DNA of 62,007 nucleotides from IMG/VR virus record IMGVR_UViG_3300042307_001090, positions 1 to 62,007 of that record. One strand, given 5' to 3'. The notes below the pieces were generated by a model. The model did no database searches and was not told the origin of the DNA. It worked only from the letters and a program-made list of their open reading frames with translations. The DNA comes from a virus. A program made the translations under genes and the position numbers. Shown here piece after piece: positions 33,712 to 41,895 of this stretch (position 1 is the first letter of the stretch; the number at the start of each line of letters is the position of its first letter).

Positions 33712-34473
33712 ATGCGAAAAGACGAAGCCGAACGAAAGAAATACGAGCGCGACTACTACCTGAAAAACGCCGAGCGCATTAAGGCGCGCACGAAACAGTG
33801 GGCAGAGGAAAACCGAGATAAGGTTATTGCCGCTAGGCGGAAGTGGGCCAAAGGCGAGAAGCCCAAGAAGATTAGGCGTGACTACTACAAACAAAATGCA
33901 GAGGCGATAAAGGCGAAGGTTCAGGCCTGGCGCATTGCAAACAAGGATAAATTCATGGAGCAGCGCAAAGTCCATGCATTAAAGAACAGGGAGAAACTGC
34001 GCATATACAAATCTCTGCTTCCGAAGAAAAAACCTTCCCAAGAACAAAAAAAAGCGCGAGCTGATCGCATGAGGATTGAGCGTGAAACCTGTCCGCAGGC
34101 CGCTATTGTGAATAGGTTGAGGAGTCGCATTCGCCATGGTATTGCTGGCCGCTGCAAGTCAGCCCCTACAGAAACACTCATCGGCTGCACTTTTGACCAA
34201 GCCCGCGCCCATTTAGGGGTCAAAGAAGTTGCCGACTTAAAGGATGTTCATATTGATCACGTAATCCCAGTCGCTGCGTTTGATTTAACACACAAAGACG
34301 CGCAATTGGTTGCGTTCAATTTTCTAAATACTCAGCTTCTTCCAAAAAAAGAGAACATCGCCAAGAAACACAAACTGCCTGACGATTGGTTTTCTAGGCT
34401 CATAAATCTTTGCGGCAAGGTCGGGGTGGAGCCATCGCCTATTTGGTTCTTTTCACTGCGTCCATCGTTTTAG
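33712..34473 (+). CDS. HNH endonuclease with basic N-terminal helical repeats
   Basis: 253 residues from ATG 33712. HIDHVIPVAAF and FNFLNTQLLPKKENIAKKHK are the HNH nuclease signature. The N-terminal half has repeated charged helices (RDYYLKNAERIKARTKQWAE, then RDYYKQNAEAIKAKVQAWRI), an internal duplication for DNA contact. GC is lower than in its neighbours. Free-standing HNH genes are common phage mobile elements, so this is likely an inserted homing-type gene. A longer frame reaches 33532 but overlaps the helicase. Confidence 0.8.
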   Translation: MRKDEAERKKYERDYYLKNAERIKARTKQWAEENRDKVIAARRKWAKGEKPKKIRRDYYKQNAEAIKAKVQAWRIANKDKFMEQRKVHALKNREKLRIYKSLLPKKKPSQEQKKARADRMRIERETCPQAAIVNRLRSRIRHGIAGRCKSAPTETLIGCTFDQARAHLGVKEVADLKDVHIDHVIPVAAFDLTHKDAQLVAFNFLNTQLLPKKENIAKKHKLPDDWFSRLINLCGKVGVEPSPIWFFSLRPSF

Positions 34474-34484
34474 CTGTGATTCTG

Positions 34485-34500
34485 CTTGCGCTTTCGCAAC
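34485..34500 (+). promoter_or_regulatory. Leader palindrome, 24 bases before the SSB-like gene
   Basis: CTTGCGCTTTCGCAAC; fits TTGCG-N4-CGCAA. Confidence 0.8.
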
Positions 34501-34524
34501 TAGGGAGCATAACCGGCGACCGCT

Positions 34525-34839
34525 ATGGCAAATCTAATCACGGTAAAAATCGACGTTCGGAAACTGGACAAGGCCCGGTTCTTTGAGGGCAAGCCCGACA
34601 AAAAAGGACATAAGCCGCTTTATGCGGACATCGTTCTCGTTGCTCGCAAAGAAGTCGGCCAATACGGCGACACCCACATCGTTAAGCAGTCGAAGAAAAA
34701 AGAGGAGCAGGTTGAAATGCCGATCATAGGCAGCGCGACCGAGCGGGTTTTTTCGCAAGCCGCGAAGGCACCGGCACCCGCCCCGGCGACCAACACCCCA
34801 CCCCCGCAGGAAAACATCGACGAGGATGTGCCGTTTTGA
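34525..34839 (+). CDS. SSB-like single-strand DNA-binding protein
   Basis: 104 residues. The first 75 form a small beta-rich domain (NLITVKIDVRKLDKARFFEG, KGHKPLYADIVLVARKE) and the tail is Pro/Ala-rich, ending ENIDEDVPF, an acidic C-terminal tip like that of SSB proteins. The start lies 24 bases after a leader palindrome. It probably coats ssDNA and recruits partners; the RecA-like ATPase has a comparable tail. Family assignment is by pattern only. Confidence 0.7.
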   Translation: MANLITVKIDVRKLDKARFFEGKPDKKGHKPLYADIVLVARKEVGQYGDTHIVKQSKKKEEQVEMPIIGSATERVFSQAAKAPAPAPATNTPPPQENIDEDVPF

Positions 34840-34858
34840 TCACCAAGGACACCCATCC

Positions 34859-35278
34859 ATGAAGATCAAATTGCTCTCACCCACCGCTCGCATTCCAAAG
34901 CGTGCGACTTCCGGCTCTTCCGGTTACGACGTGTTTGCCGCTCGGGCGGTCCGCGTTCCGGCCCGTGGGCGCGCGCTCATTCCGCTCGATGTCGCCGTTG
35001 AGTTACCGCCTCAAATTGAGCTGCAAATCCGGCCGCGCTCCGGCATGTCACTCAAAAAGGGCGTGCATGCAATCTTCGGCACGGTCGATAACGATTACCG
35101 TGGCCCGGTCGGCGTCATCCTGTTCAACGAGTCAGACGCGCCTTTCCACGTTTCAGTTGGCGACCGGGTCGCGCAGGCTGTTCCTGTTTGGCTCTGTGAA
35201 CTGAGTCCCATTGAAGTGGTGGATACGCTTACCAGCACCAACCGCGGTTCAGGCGGTTTTGGAAGCACGGGGAAATGA
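34859..35278 (+). CDS. dut: dUTPase
   Basis: 139 residues from ATG 34859; a longer frame from 34826 is not needed. All five dUTPase motifs are visible: SSGYDVFA (1), RPRSGMSLKKGV (2), GTVDNDYRGPV (3), GDRVAQAVPV (4) and RGSGGFGSTG (5). It hydrolyses dUTP to dUMP, keeping uracil out of phage DNA. Trimeric in known examples. The stop overlaps the next start as ATGA. Confidence 0.95.
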   Translation: MKIKLLSPTARIPKRATSGSSGYDVFAARAVRVPARGRALIPLDVAVELPPQIELQIRPRSGMSLKKGVHAIFGTVDNDYRGPVGVILFNESDAPFHVSVGDRVAQAVPVWLCELSPIEVVDTLTSTNRGSGGFGSTGK

Positions 35279-35526
35279 AGCCCATTGTCCGCGCCGCTCC
35301 ACCCGTCGAGCCACCACAGCCACCGCCAGGCCCCGAGCGCTTCTTGAAGCGAACCGTCGAGTTTGACCTCAAAGGGGCTCGGGCGCAGGGCGTTGTCATT
35401 GCGGCGCGCGACAACGGGGTGCGCGGCAAGGGCGCGATCCCTGATTTTATTTTGACCGTGCGCGGAAAGTCTGGCCGCGTCATGGAGGTTTCGATTTACG
35501 ACACCTACGCCAGCATTCTCGATTAA
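35275..35526 (+). CDS. Small hypothetical protein
   Basis: 83 residues. A proline-rich N-terminus (AAPPVEPPQPPPGPERF) precedes a beta-rich part (FDLKGARAQGVVIAARDNGV). No family recognised. Coupled to dut by a 4-base overlap and followed by the VRR-NUC gene after 2 bases. Confidence 0.6.
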   Translation: MKPIVRAAPPVEPPQPPPGPERFLKRTVEFDLKGARAQGVVIAARDNGVRGKGAIPDFILTVRGKSGRVMEVSIYDTYASILD

Positions 35527-35528
35527 CC

Positions 35529-35930
35529 ATGCCTACCCCACAAACTGAGAGGTCCGTTCAGCAATCAATCCTGCTTGCACTTGGATCGCGGCCGGATGTC
35601 CGATTGTTCAGGAACAACGTCGGCACCGGCTGGCAGGGTCGGATGCAGCGCATGACCGACGGCTCCGTCTTGCTTCGCGACCCGCGCCCGCTGAACGCCG
35701 GCCTGCACGTAGGAAGCGCCGACCTAATCGGGATGCAGCGCATCACCATTACGCCGGAGATGGTCGGCCGCGAAATAACGTGCTTCGTCAGTCTCGAATG
35801 CAAGTCCGCGACCGGCCGCCCGCGCCCTGAGCAGATTCAGTGGGCGGACTTCTGTCGAAAGTTCGGTGCCCGCGCCGGCATCGTCCGCTCTGTGGCTGAC
35901 GCCGAGGCGGTACTGTTCCCGGTCATTTGA
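35529..35930 (+). CDS. VRR-NUC nuclease
   Basis: 133 residues. RLFRNNVGTGWQGR, GLHVGSADLIGMQRITI and LECKSATGRPRPEQIQWADF match the VRR-NUC fold (PD-(D/E)XK-type, catalytic D/ExK in LECK). Such phage proteins are thought to act in replication or recombination, possibly with a helicase. Length is typical. Confidence 0.85.
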   Translation: MPTPQTERSVQQSILLALGSRPDVRLFRNNVGTGWQGRMQRMTDGSVLLRDPRPLNAGLHVGSADLIGMQRITITPEMVGREITCFVSLECKSATGRPRPEQIQWADFCRKFGARAGIVRSVADAEAVLFPVI

Positions 35931-35973
35931 TCCGCGCCATTACAAACCGATTCACAGTTTCCTCGACTTTGTG

Positions 35974-35989
35974 CTTGCGTGCACGCAAC
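35974..35989 (+). promoter_or_regulatory. Leader palindrome, 23 bases before start
   Basis: CTTGCGTGCACGCAAC, preceded by CCATTACAAACCGA (35937-35950) with the A-run ending 28 bases upstream, the same spacing as at 22661. Confidence 0.85.
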
Positions 35990-36012
35990 TCGCGTTTTGA
36001 ATCGGCACCGTT

Positions 36013-36279
36013 ATGAACGACATCAAATCACGAATCGCCGCAGCCTGCGCGAACACCGCGCCGCGCACCAAGGCCCGCAACTTAGCCCTCGCCGCTGTGC
36101 GCTGGGTTATTAAATCAGAGCAGGGAAACGCCTACATAGGGCAGGCCGGCCTTTCCTCCGTCCTTGTCGCCCGCGAGCACGCCACCGTGTTTGATGGCCG
36201 AGACAACGAGGAAATGAAGATCGCTTTTTTACGCGCCATTACCGCAGACTACTCGCTCACCATTGAGCTCGCAGCATGA
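36013..36279 (+). CDS. Small hypothetical protein
   Basis: 88 residues; ATG 23 bases after the leader palindrome. Contains KARNLALAAVRWVIKSEQGN and an acidic C-terminal half. No family recognised. Its stop overlaps the start of the C5 methyltransferase (ATGA), so the two are probably made together. Confidence 0.6.
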   Translation: MNDIKSRIAAACANTAPRTKARNLALAAVRWVIKSEQGNAYIGQAGLSSVLVAREHATVFDGRDNEEMKIAFLRAITADYSLTIELAA

Positions 36280-37685
36280 ATTACATCGAACTCTTCGCCG
36301 GCGTCGGCGGCATGAGCATGGGGCTTGAGCGCGCAGGATTTAATCCTGTTGCCCTTGTTGAGTGGGATCGTGCCGCCGCTGGCGTGATCGCCCATCGCTT
36401 TCCCGACGTTCCGCTTTATTGCGACGTCACTAAATTTACCGGCGAGGAGGTTGGTGACGCTCGCGTTGACCTCCTTGCTTTTGGTTCACCCTGCCAAGAC
36501 CTGTCTGTCGCAGGCAAACGCGCAGGCCTTAAAGACGGCTCCCGTTCATCCCTTTTTTTCCATGCAATCCGAATCGCAAATCGCCTTCGCCTTCATAACG
36601 GACTCCGCTTTCTGCTCTGGGAAAACGTCGTCGGTGCACTCTCAAGCAATCAAGGAGCGGACTTCGCTTCCGTCCTCGGTGAAATGGTCGACCTTGGGGC
36701 GCGTGACGTCGCGTACCGAGTGCTGGACAGCCAGTGGTTTGGAGTACCCCAGCGACGCCGCCGTGTGTTCGTTGTCGCAGATTTTGGAGGCGAATGCGCC
36801 GCCGAAATACTATCTCTCGCCGAAGGCATGTCGGGGAATCCTCCGCCGAGCAGACAAGCGGGGGAAGGATTTACCCACACACTTAGCGCACGCACTAAAG
36901 GCGGCGGCGGGCTCGGGACCGATACCGAGCTAGACGGCGGATTGATCGCCGCCCGTATGACCGCGTTTGGCGAATACACCGAGGACGGGACTGCATCCAC
37001 GCTTAAACAGCGCGATTACAAGGATGCGACGGACCTCATCGCCCACACCCTGCGCGGCGAAGGCTTTGACGCGTCAGAGGATGGTACGGGGCGCGGGACG
37101 CCGTTGGTCTGCACCCCCATTTTGGAGGCGGGAGCAAAAACCGGCGTAAGCACAACGGATCTTCGTGCCGGTTCTGGAATCGGTAAATCGGGAGATCCTA
37201 TGTTTACCTTGCAGGCCACAAAACAGCATGCGGTTGCATTTTCATGCAAAGACTATGGCACCGATGTCGGTGATCTTGCGCCAACCCTCCGCGCTATGGG
37301 GCACGCAGGGAGCCACCAGAACGGAGGCGGTCAGGTGGCCGTCGCTTTCGCCCAGAATCAAGCCGGGGAGCTGCGCACCTCCGATGTCATGGGCACCCTC
37401 GGCACGAACTCCAACGCGAGTGGTCGCGCAACGCCAATGGTGCAGGCTCCCCAGTCAGGCGTCCGTCGCCTCACCCCAACCGAGTGTGAGCGTCTGCAAG
37501 GCTGGCCTGATTCGCACACTCGATTCCGCCGTGACCTCGTGCTCGATGGCAACCGCTGGCACATTAAACCCGACTCTCCCATCCGCGAGCAGGCCGACGG
37601 GCCGCGTTACAAACAGTGTGGCAACGGGGTGACGAGTTCCGTTGCCTTTTGGATTGCTTCCCGCCTCGTTAAATTTTCCAAGTAA
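36276..37685 (+). CDS. C5-cytosine DNA methyltransferase with a long repetitive target-recognition region
   Basis: 469 residues. Motifs: ELFAGVGGMSMGLERAGF (I), GSPCQDLS (IV, catalytic Cys73), LLWENVVGA (VI), QRRRRVFVVADF (VIII), then RRLTPTECERLQGWPDSH (IX) and QCGNGVTSSVAFW (X). Residues ~195-395, the target-recognition region, contain repeated TL units (THTLSARTKGG, STLKQRDYKD, HTLRGEGF, FTLQATKQHA, PTLRAMGHAG, GTLGTNSNASG). Several repeats suggest multiple recognition units. Role: self-protection from restriction. Confidence 0.9.
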   Translation: MNYIELFAGVGGMSMGLERAGFNPVALVEWDRAAAGVIAHRFPDVPLYCDVTKFTGEEVGDARVDLLAFGSPCQDLSVAGKRAGLKDGSRSSLFFHAIRIANRLRLHNGLRFLLWENVVGALSSNQGADFASVLGEMVDLGARDVAYRVLDSQWFGVPQRRRRVFVVADFGGECAAEILSLAEGMSGNPPPSRQAGEGFTHTLSARTKGGGGLGTDTELDGGLIAARMTAFGEYTEDGTASTLKQRDYKDATDLIAHTLRGEGFDASEDGTGRGTPLVCTPILEAGAKTGVSTTDLRAGSGIGKSGDPMFTLQATKQHAVAFSCKDYGTDVGDLAPTLRAMGHAGSHQNGGGQVAVAFAQNQAGELRTSDVMGTLGTNSNASGRATPMVQAPQSGVRRLTPTECERLQGWPDSHTRFRRDLVLDGNRWHIKPDSPIREQADGPRYKQCGNGVTSSVAFWIASRLVKFSK

Positions 37686-37697
37686 CCCCCCTTTCCA

Positions 37698-40421
37698 GTG
37701 GCCATTGATTTTGATCGCATCGCCCAAGCAGCACTCGCCAACGCCGAAGGCCTGCTCTGTGAATTATTCCCAGCTGGCCGTCGCGACGGCTACGAGTTCC
37801 GCGTTGGTGGTCTCACCGGTGAGGCCGGCCGCTCGCTCGCAATCAATATGCGAACGGGTAAATGGGCGGATTTTTCGGGAGGCGATACCGGTTCTGACCT
37901 GATCGCCCTGTGGGCAGCGGCTCGCATGATTGGCATGGGTACTGCCGCCCGTGAGCTGGATGAACGGCTATCCGCTGGCGGTATCACCGCGAAGGCCCTT
38001 CGTGCAGACTCGCGCCCTAACCGCACTGATCCGAGCGATTGGGAGGCACTGCCTTTTTCACCAGATGAGCAGCCAGCACCAACATTCAAGCGCCTTTTTC
38101 GAGAAAACGAGTGGCGTGAATACCCGATCATTGCATCGTGGTGTTACCGGGACGCGCAGGGCCGCCTTGTTGGCTATGTCTGCCGCGTGCAATTCTCGGA
38201 TGGATCAAAAGACGTCTTTCCGTTCACCTACGCGCGCCACACTTCGGGCCGCGAGCAATGGCGATGGAAGGGTTTCGCTCGCCCCCGTCCGCTGTACCGC
38301 TTGCCTGAGTTGGTCGTCACCGCAAGCGAAGTTGGCGTTTTGATCGTTGAGGGCGAAAAGAGCGCGGACGCCGCCGCCCGCTTGCTCCCCAATGTTGCCG
38401 TTGTTACTTGGCCAGGCGGCTCAAAAGCAGTCTCCCTTGTTGACCTCGAACCCCTGCGCGGGCGGCGCGTCACCCTGTGGCCGGATGCCGACAAGCCCGG
38501 ACTGGACGCCATGGCAGCGATCGCAGACCGACTCGAAGGAGTCGCGGCGAGCACGTTTATCGTCCTTCCGCCCGAGGGCGTCTGTGAAGGTTGGGACTTG
38601 GCCGACGCCGAGGCCGAAGGTTGGGACGCGGCTAAGGTCCGGGCCCACGTGAAGGCCCGAAAGGACGCCGCCCAGGCCGCCACTCAAAACAACGTGTTCG
38701 CAGCATCGACGCCAACGGCCGATACGTCAAAAAATGCCGATAAATTGGAAGCATCGCACGATAGCGATGAGCTGCCAGAAGACCCCAGCGAATCAATCCA
38801 CGATGCACCTCCGCCCAGCCCACTGGAGGACATCCGCCCATTCCGCTGCCTTGGATTCGCCGACGGCCGCTTTTTCTACCTACCGAACGGCTCCAAGCAG
38901 ATCGTAGAGCTCACCGCGAGCGAGCACAAGAAACTCCCGCTTCTGCAGCTCGCCACGCTTCAATGGTGGCAGTCGATGTTCGCCGGCAAGGAGGATGCTG
39001 ACTGGGGGCTTGCCGCCAACGCGCTCATACAGTGGCAAATCAAGGTGGGCATTTTCGACCCCAAGCGGATCCGCGGTCGCGGTGCTTGGATTGATGCCGG
39101 CCGCGTGGTCTTCCACGCTGGTGACCGGCTGTTAATCGAAGGGTCAGATGTCGGTATTCACGAGCACCCATCGCCATTCATTTACGAGCAAGCGCATGGG
39201 CTCGAACCCGAATCAGCGGCCCCGGCATCCAATACCGACGCCGCGAAGCTCATCACCCTATGCGAATCGGTCTCCTGGAAGCACCCCCTCAACGCCAAAC
39301 TCCTTGCTGGGTGGTGTGTTATCGCGCCCATCTGCGGCGTGCTTCACTGGCGGCCTCACATTTGGATCAATGGCCCGCGCGGAACCGGCAAGACTTGGAT
39401 CCTCGAAAACATCATTCAGCCCATCGCCGGTCGCGCCGCTTTGCAGGTCCAGTCAGCCACAACCGAGCCGGGTATCCGCCAGGCGCTTCGGTCCGACGCC
39501 CTACCGATCATCTTCGACGAGGCCGAGTCTGAAAACAGGCGCGGTCAAGAGCGCATGCAGTCCATTCTTGAGTTCGCCCGGGCGTGCAGCTCGGACACGG
39601 AGGCCATCATCGCCAAGGGCACGGCGTCCGGTGGCGGCATGCGGTTCAAGCCCAGGGCGTGCATTTGCTTCGCTTCCATTGGCGTAGCGGCCGTGCAGGC
39701 TGCCGATACCTCCCGTATAGCCGCACTTGAGCTGAAGCGCCGCGGTAGTGATTTCCAGTCGGCTTTCGATAAGACCCTCGCAATCTGGGGCGACACAGTC
39801 GGCCGCGAGGGCTACGTTGAATCCCTGCGCGCGCGCTCCCTTTCCTTGGCTCCGGTTATCCGGGCAAACTCAAAGACATTCGCCCGGGTGGTCGCCAAGC
39901 GACTAGGCGACGCGCGCCTAGGTGATCAAATCGGGGCGCTGCTTTCCGGCGCCTACTCGCTCACCTCGCGCAACGAGATCGCGATCGAGGACGCAACCGA
40001 GTGGGTCCAGCGTCAAGACTGGTCGTTCTTTGAGCCCGACGAATCCGACACCGACCAAGTGCGCGCCTTTACGATGCTCGTCGACGCCCATGTCAGGATC
40101 GAGCGCGACGATGGCCCGGCAATTACCCGAACAGTGGGCGAGCTCGTCGAGGATGCCATGTCGCCGGCCAGCGATCAAACTACGGCCCGCGCCATCCTTA
40201 TGCGGCACGGTCTGCGCATCATGGAGGACGGCCTTTCAGTTGCGGTGGCAAACGGTCACCAGTTCCTCGCGAAGGTGTTTTCCGATTCAGCGTGGGCGGG
40301 TAAGCACCGCGATCAAATGGCGCGCATCCCGGGCGCGAAGGCGTCCATTGGCGCCGTTTCATTCGGCCCGGGGTCAAAGCACCGCGCGGTGCTCCTACCG
40401 CTGACACAGTTCACGGATTAG
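37698..40421 (+). CDS. Primase-helicase (TOPRIM + P-loop NTPase)
   Basis: 907 residues, GTG start 12 bases after the methyltransferase stop. Residues ~1-80 form a primase-type N-terminus; ~190-330 are TOPRIM-like (GVLIVEGEKSADAA, then VTLWPDADKPGLDAM). A central region leads to the P-loop at about 557-564 (INGPRGTGKTW), Walker B-like IIFDEAESE near 595, and a C-terminal lid region. Such two-domain proteins unwind and prime phage replication forks. The candidate origin region at 41.0-41.4 kb lies downstream. Confidence 0.85.
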   Translation: MAIDFDRIAQAALANAEGLLCELFPAGRRDGYEFRVGGLTGEAGRSLAINMRTGKWADFSGGDTGSDLIALWAAARMIGMGTAARELDERLSAGGITAKALRADSRPNRTDPSDWEALPFSPDEQPAPTFKRLFRENEWREYPIIASWCYRDAQGRLVGYVCRVQFSDGSKDVFPFTYARHTSGREQWRWKGFARPRPLYRLPELVVTASEVGVLIVEGEKSADAAARLLPNVAVVTWPGGSKAVSLVDLEPLRGRRVTLWPDADKPGLDAMAAIADRLEGVAASTFIVLPPEGVCEGWDLADAEAEGWDAAKVRAHVKARKDAAQAATQNNVFAASTPTADTSKNADKLEASHDSDELPEDPSESIHDAPPPSPLEDIRPFRCLGFADGRFFYLPNGSKQIVELTASEHKKLPLLQLATLQWWQSMFAGKEDADWGLAANALIQWQIKVGIFDPKRIRGRGAWIDAGRVVFHAGDRLLIEGSDVGIHEHPSPFIYEQAHGLEPESAAPASNTDAAKLITLCESVSWKHPLNAKLLAGWCVIAPICGVLHWRPHIWINGPRGTGKTWILENIIQPIAGRAALQVQSATTEPGIRQALRSDALPIIFDEAESENRRGQERMQSILEFARACSSDTEAIIAKGTASGGGMRFKPRACICFASIGVAAVQAADTSRIAALELKRRGSDFQSAFDKTLAIWGDTVGREGYVESLRARSLSLAPVIRANSKTFARVVAKRLGDARLGDQIGALLSGAYSLTSRNEIAIEDATEWVQRQDWSFFEPDESDTDQVRAFTMLVDAHVRIERDDGPAITRTVGELVEDAMSPASDQTTARAILMRHGLRIMEDGLSVAVANGHQFLAKVFSDSAWAGKHRDQMARIPGAKASIGAVSFGPGSKHRAVLLPLTQFTD

Positions 40422-40462
40422 AAACCGGCAGCTCAGTTGTAATGCCGTTTCGGGTTTCGGTG

Positions 40463-40478
40463 CTTGCGTCCGCGCAAC
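40463..40478 (+). promoter_or_regulatory. Leader palindrome, 24 bases before the radC-like start
   Basis: CTTGCGTCCGCGCAAC, 24 bases before ATG 40503. This spacing supports METKTYTLYEP as the true N-terminus. Confidence 0.8.
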
Positions 40479-40502
40479 TGCTCGCGGATGCTTGCCGGCG
40501 TT

Positions 40503-40976
40503 ATGGAAACCAAGACCTACACGCTTTACGAACCCGTCATCACCTACCGCGCCCGTCAGGGTGTGCGCCGCAAGCTCGACAACGCGGATAAACTGGCCGC
40601 CCGCTTCCGTGAGCTATTCACCGAGCTCAACCCCGACCCGACCAAGGAGGCCGTCATCATCGTTACCCTGTCGACGCGGCTCATGGAGGTAGGCTACCGC
40701 CTTATGTCGCTTGGCAGCTCGCGCAACGCATTGATTGCCCCCGCTGACACCATGCGCGCAGCGCTACTCCTTGGCGGCGTCGGTTTCGCCATAGCGCACA
40801 ACCACCCTTCAGGCGACCCCTCACCAAGCGCAGCCGACGTTCGCATAACGGCGACCATTCGCGAGGCCGCAAAGGCCGTTGGGGTGGATTTCATTGATCA
40901 CCTCGTGATAGGCGATGTGGGCGGCGACCCGCACGGCGTAGGCCATTACTCTTTCCGGAGCGCCGGTCAGGTTTAA
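40503..40976 (+). CDS. RadC-like JAB metalloprotease-fold protein
   Basis: 157 residues. HNHPSGDPSPSAAD (about residues 99-112) is the zinc-binding JAMM/RadC signature, preceded by SLGSSRNALIAPADTMRAAL. RadC-type proteins are widespread in phages; their biochemical role is not settled. A strong terminator follows, so this ends the rightward early transcription unit. Confidence 0.85.
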   Translation: METKTYTLYEPVITYRARQGVRRKLDNADKLAARFRELFTELNPDPTKEAVIIVTLSTRLMEVGYRLMSLGSSRNALIAPADTMRAALLLGGVGFAIAHNHPSGDPSPSAADVRITATIREAAKAVGVDFIDHLVIGDVGGDPHGVGHYSFRSAGQV

Positions 40977-41018
40977 GCCCAAGGGCCGGCCGCCCATCGG
41001 CCCCACGACCACCACCTG

Positions 41019-41045
41019 CCCCAGCCGCAACGCTGGGGCTTTTTT
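41019..41045 (+). terminator. Intrinsic terminator after the radC-like gene
   Basis: CCCCAGC, loop CGCAAC, GCTGGGG, then CTTTTTT. Clear stem and T-run on the plus strand. Confidence 0.9.
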
Positions 41046-41073
41046 GTGTCCTGAAGGCCAGCAAGAACGCCAC

Positions 41074-41353
41074 GGGAACGCGAAAAAACGCACTGTGTTC
41101 CCGCGTAAGTCCGTAATGACAAACAGCTTGCGTCACTTTTTTGGCGCTGGAACGGATTTTTGCAAAAGATAGATAGAGCGCCAAAGCGCGCGTGTGTGCG
41201 AGCGTGCGAGCGCGCGCTAGGGGTTATATCTATCTTTTACCGTTCCCGCGTTCCCAACCCTTCTTTTTTATTATCTTTATCTAAGTAAGAGTGTGAGTAA
41301 GAGAGAGTTAGCAAGCTATCGCGGCGGGAACAAAAACGGGAACGCGCGGGAAC
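41074..41353. repeat. Cluster of GGGAAC/GTTCCC hexamers (candidate origin or control region)
   Basis: Seven copies within 280 bases: GGGAAC at 41074, 41326, 41338 and 41348, GTTCCC at 41097, 41242 and 41250. Several are embedded in GGGAACGCG. The gap 40977-41434 holds no gene but this cluster, a cruciform and a leader palindrome. It lies after the replication genes and before the late regulator. Confidence 0.6.
41164..41238. repeat. Large inverted repeat (cruciform)
   Basis: AAAAGATAGATA (41164-41175) and TATCTATCTTTT (41227-41238) are exact 12-base inverted arms. Inner arms AGCGCGCG and CGCGCGCT extend the pairing. It lies within the GGGAAC cluster. Confidence 0.8.
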
Positions 41354-41396
41354 GCTGGCAAATATGCGTTCCTGACTTGCGTTCGCTACGAATAAC

Positions 41397-41412
41397 CTTG
41401 CGCCAGCGCAAC
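41397..41412 (+). promoter_or_regulatory. Leader palindrome, 22 bases before the Mor-like gene
   Basis: CTTGCGCCAGCGCAAC. The same leader class as the early genes, placed before the likely late-gene activator; an extra half site (CTTGCGTTCG) lies just upstream. Confidence 0.8.
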
Positions 41413-41434
41413 CAACCCGACAATCTCGGGGCGA

Positions 41435-41887
41435 ATGGAGGAAGCGCCACTGCCACCAACAGCCCAAGTCGTCGCCGAAATCATTGGCCGCGAGCCTACC
41501 CTTGCCCTCGCAAGGACTGCCAAGTACCGCGCCATGTACGTGCCCTATCAAATCCGCGATAACCATTGGATCGCCAAGACAGTCGGCCGCCGTCATGCCG
41601 ATGCACTCAGCCGTCACCTAGGCGGCCTGCACCTACCACTCGCACGTTGTGAGTCCGTCGTCACAGCCGAACGCAACGCGGCCATTCGCCTGGCCTTCCG
41701 CGCAGGCAAGACCATAGAGTGGCTTGCCGTTCAGCACACCCTATCTGCTCGCATGGTGGAGCTGATCCTTGACCCCAAGCGAGCGGCAGCTGTGAGGGCA
41801 ACACAACGTGAGCGTGCCGCTCGCATGCGCAACACACCGGGCTACCAGCGGCCTGATCGGCAAACCAGCGGGGGTGGTCAAAAATGA
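41435..41887 (+). CDS. Mor/C-like transcription activator (candidate late regulator)
   Basis: 150 residues. GRRHADALSRHLGGLHLPLA followed by ERNAAIRLAFRAGKTIEWLA and HTLSARMVELIL follows the layout of the Mor transcription-activator family (Mu middle/late gene activators): dimerisation segment, then a C-terminal helix-turn-helix. The tail is basic. It lies between the early genes and the late block, under the early leader palindrome, so an early-to-late switch is plausible. Family membership is by pattern only. Confidence 0.6.
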   Translation: MEEAPLPPTAQVVAEIIGREPTLALARTAKYRAMYVPYQIRDNHWIAKTVGRRHADALSRHLGGLHLPLARCESVVTAERNAAIRLAFRAGKTIEWLAVQHTLSARMVELILDPKRAAAVRATQRERAARMRNTPGYQRPDRQTSGGGQK

Positions 41888-41895
41888 ACAGCACT

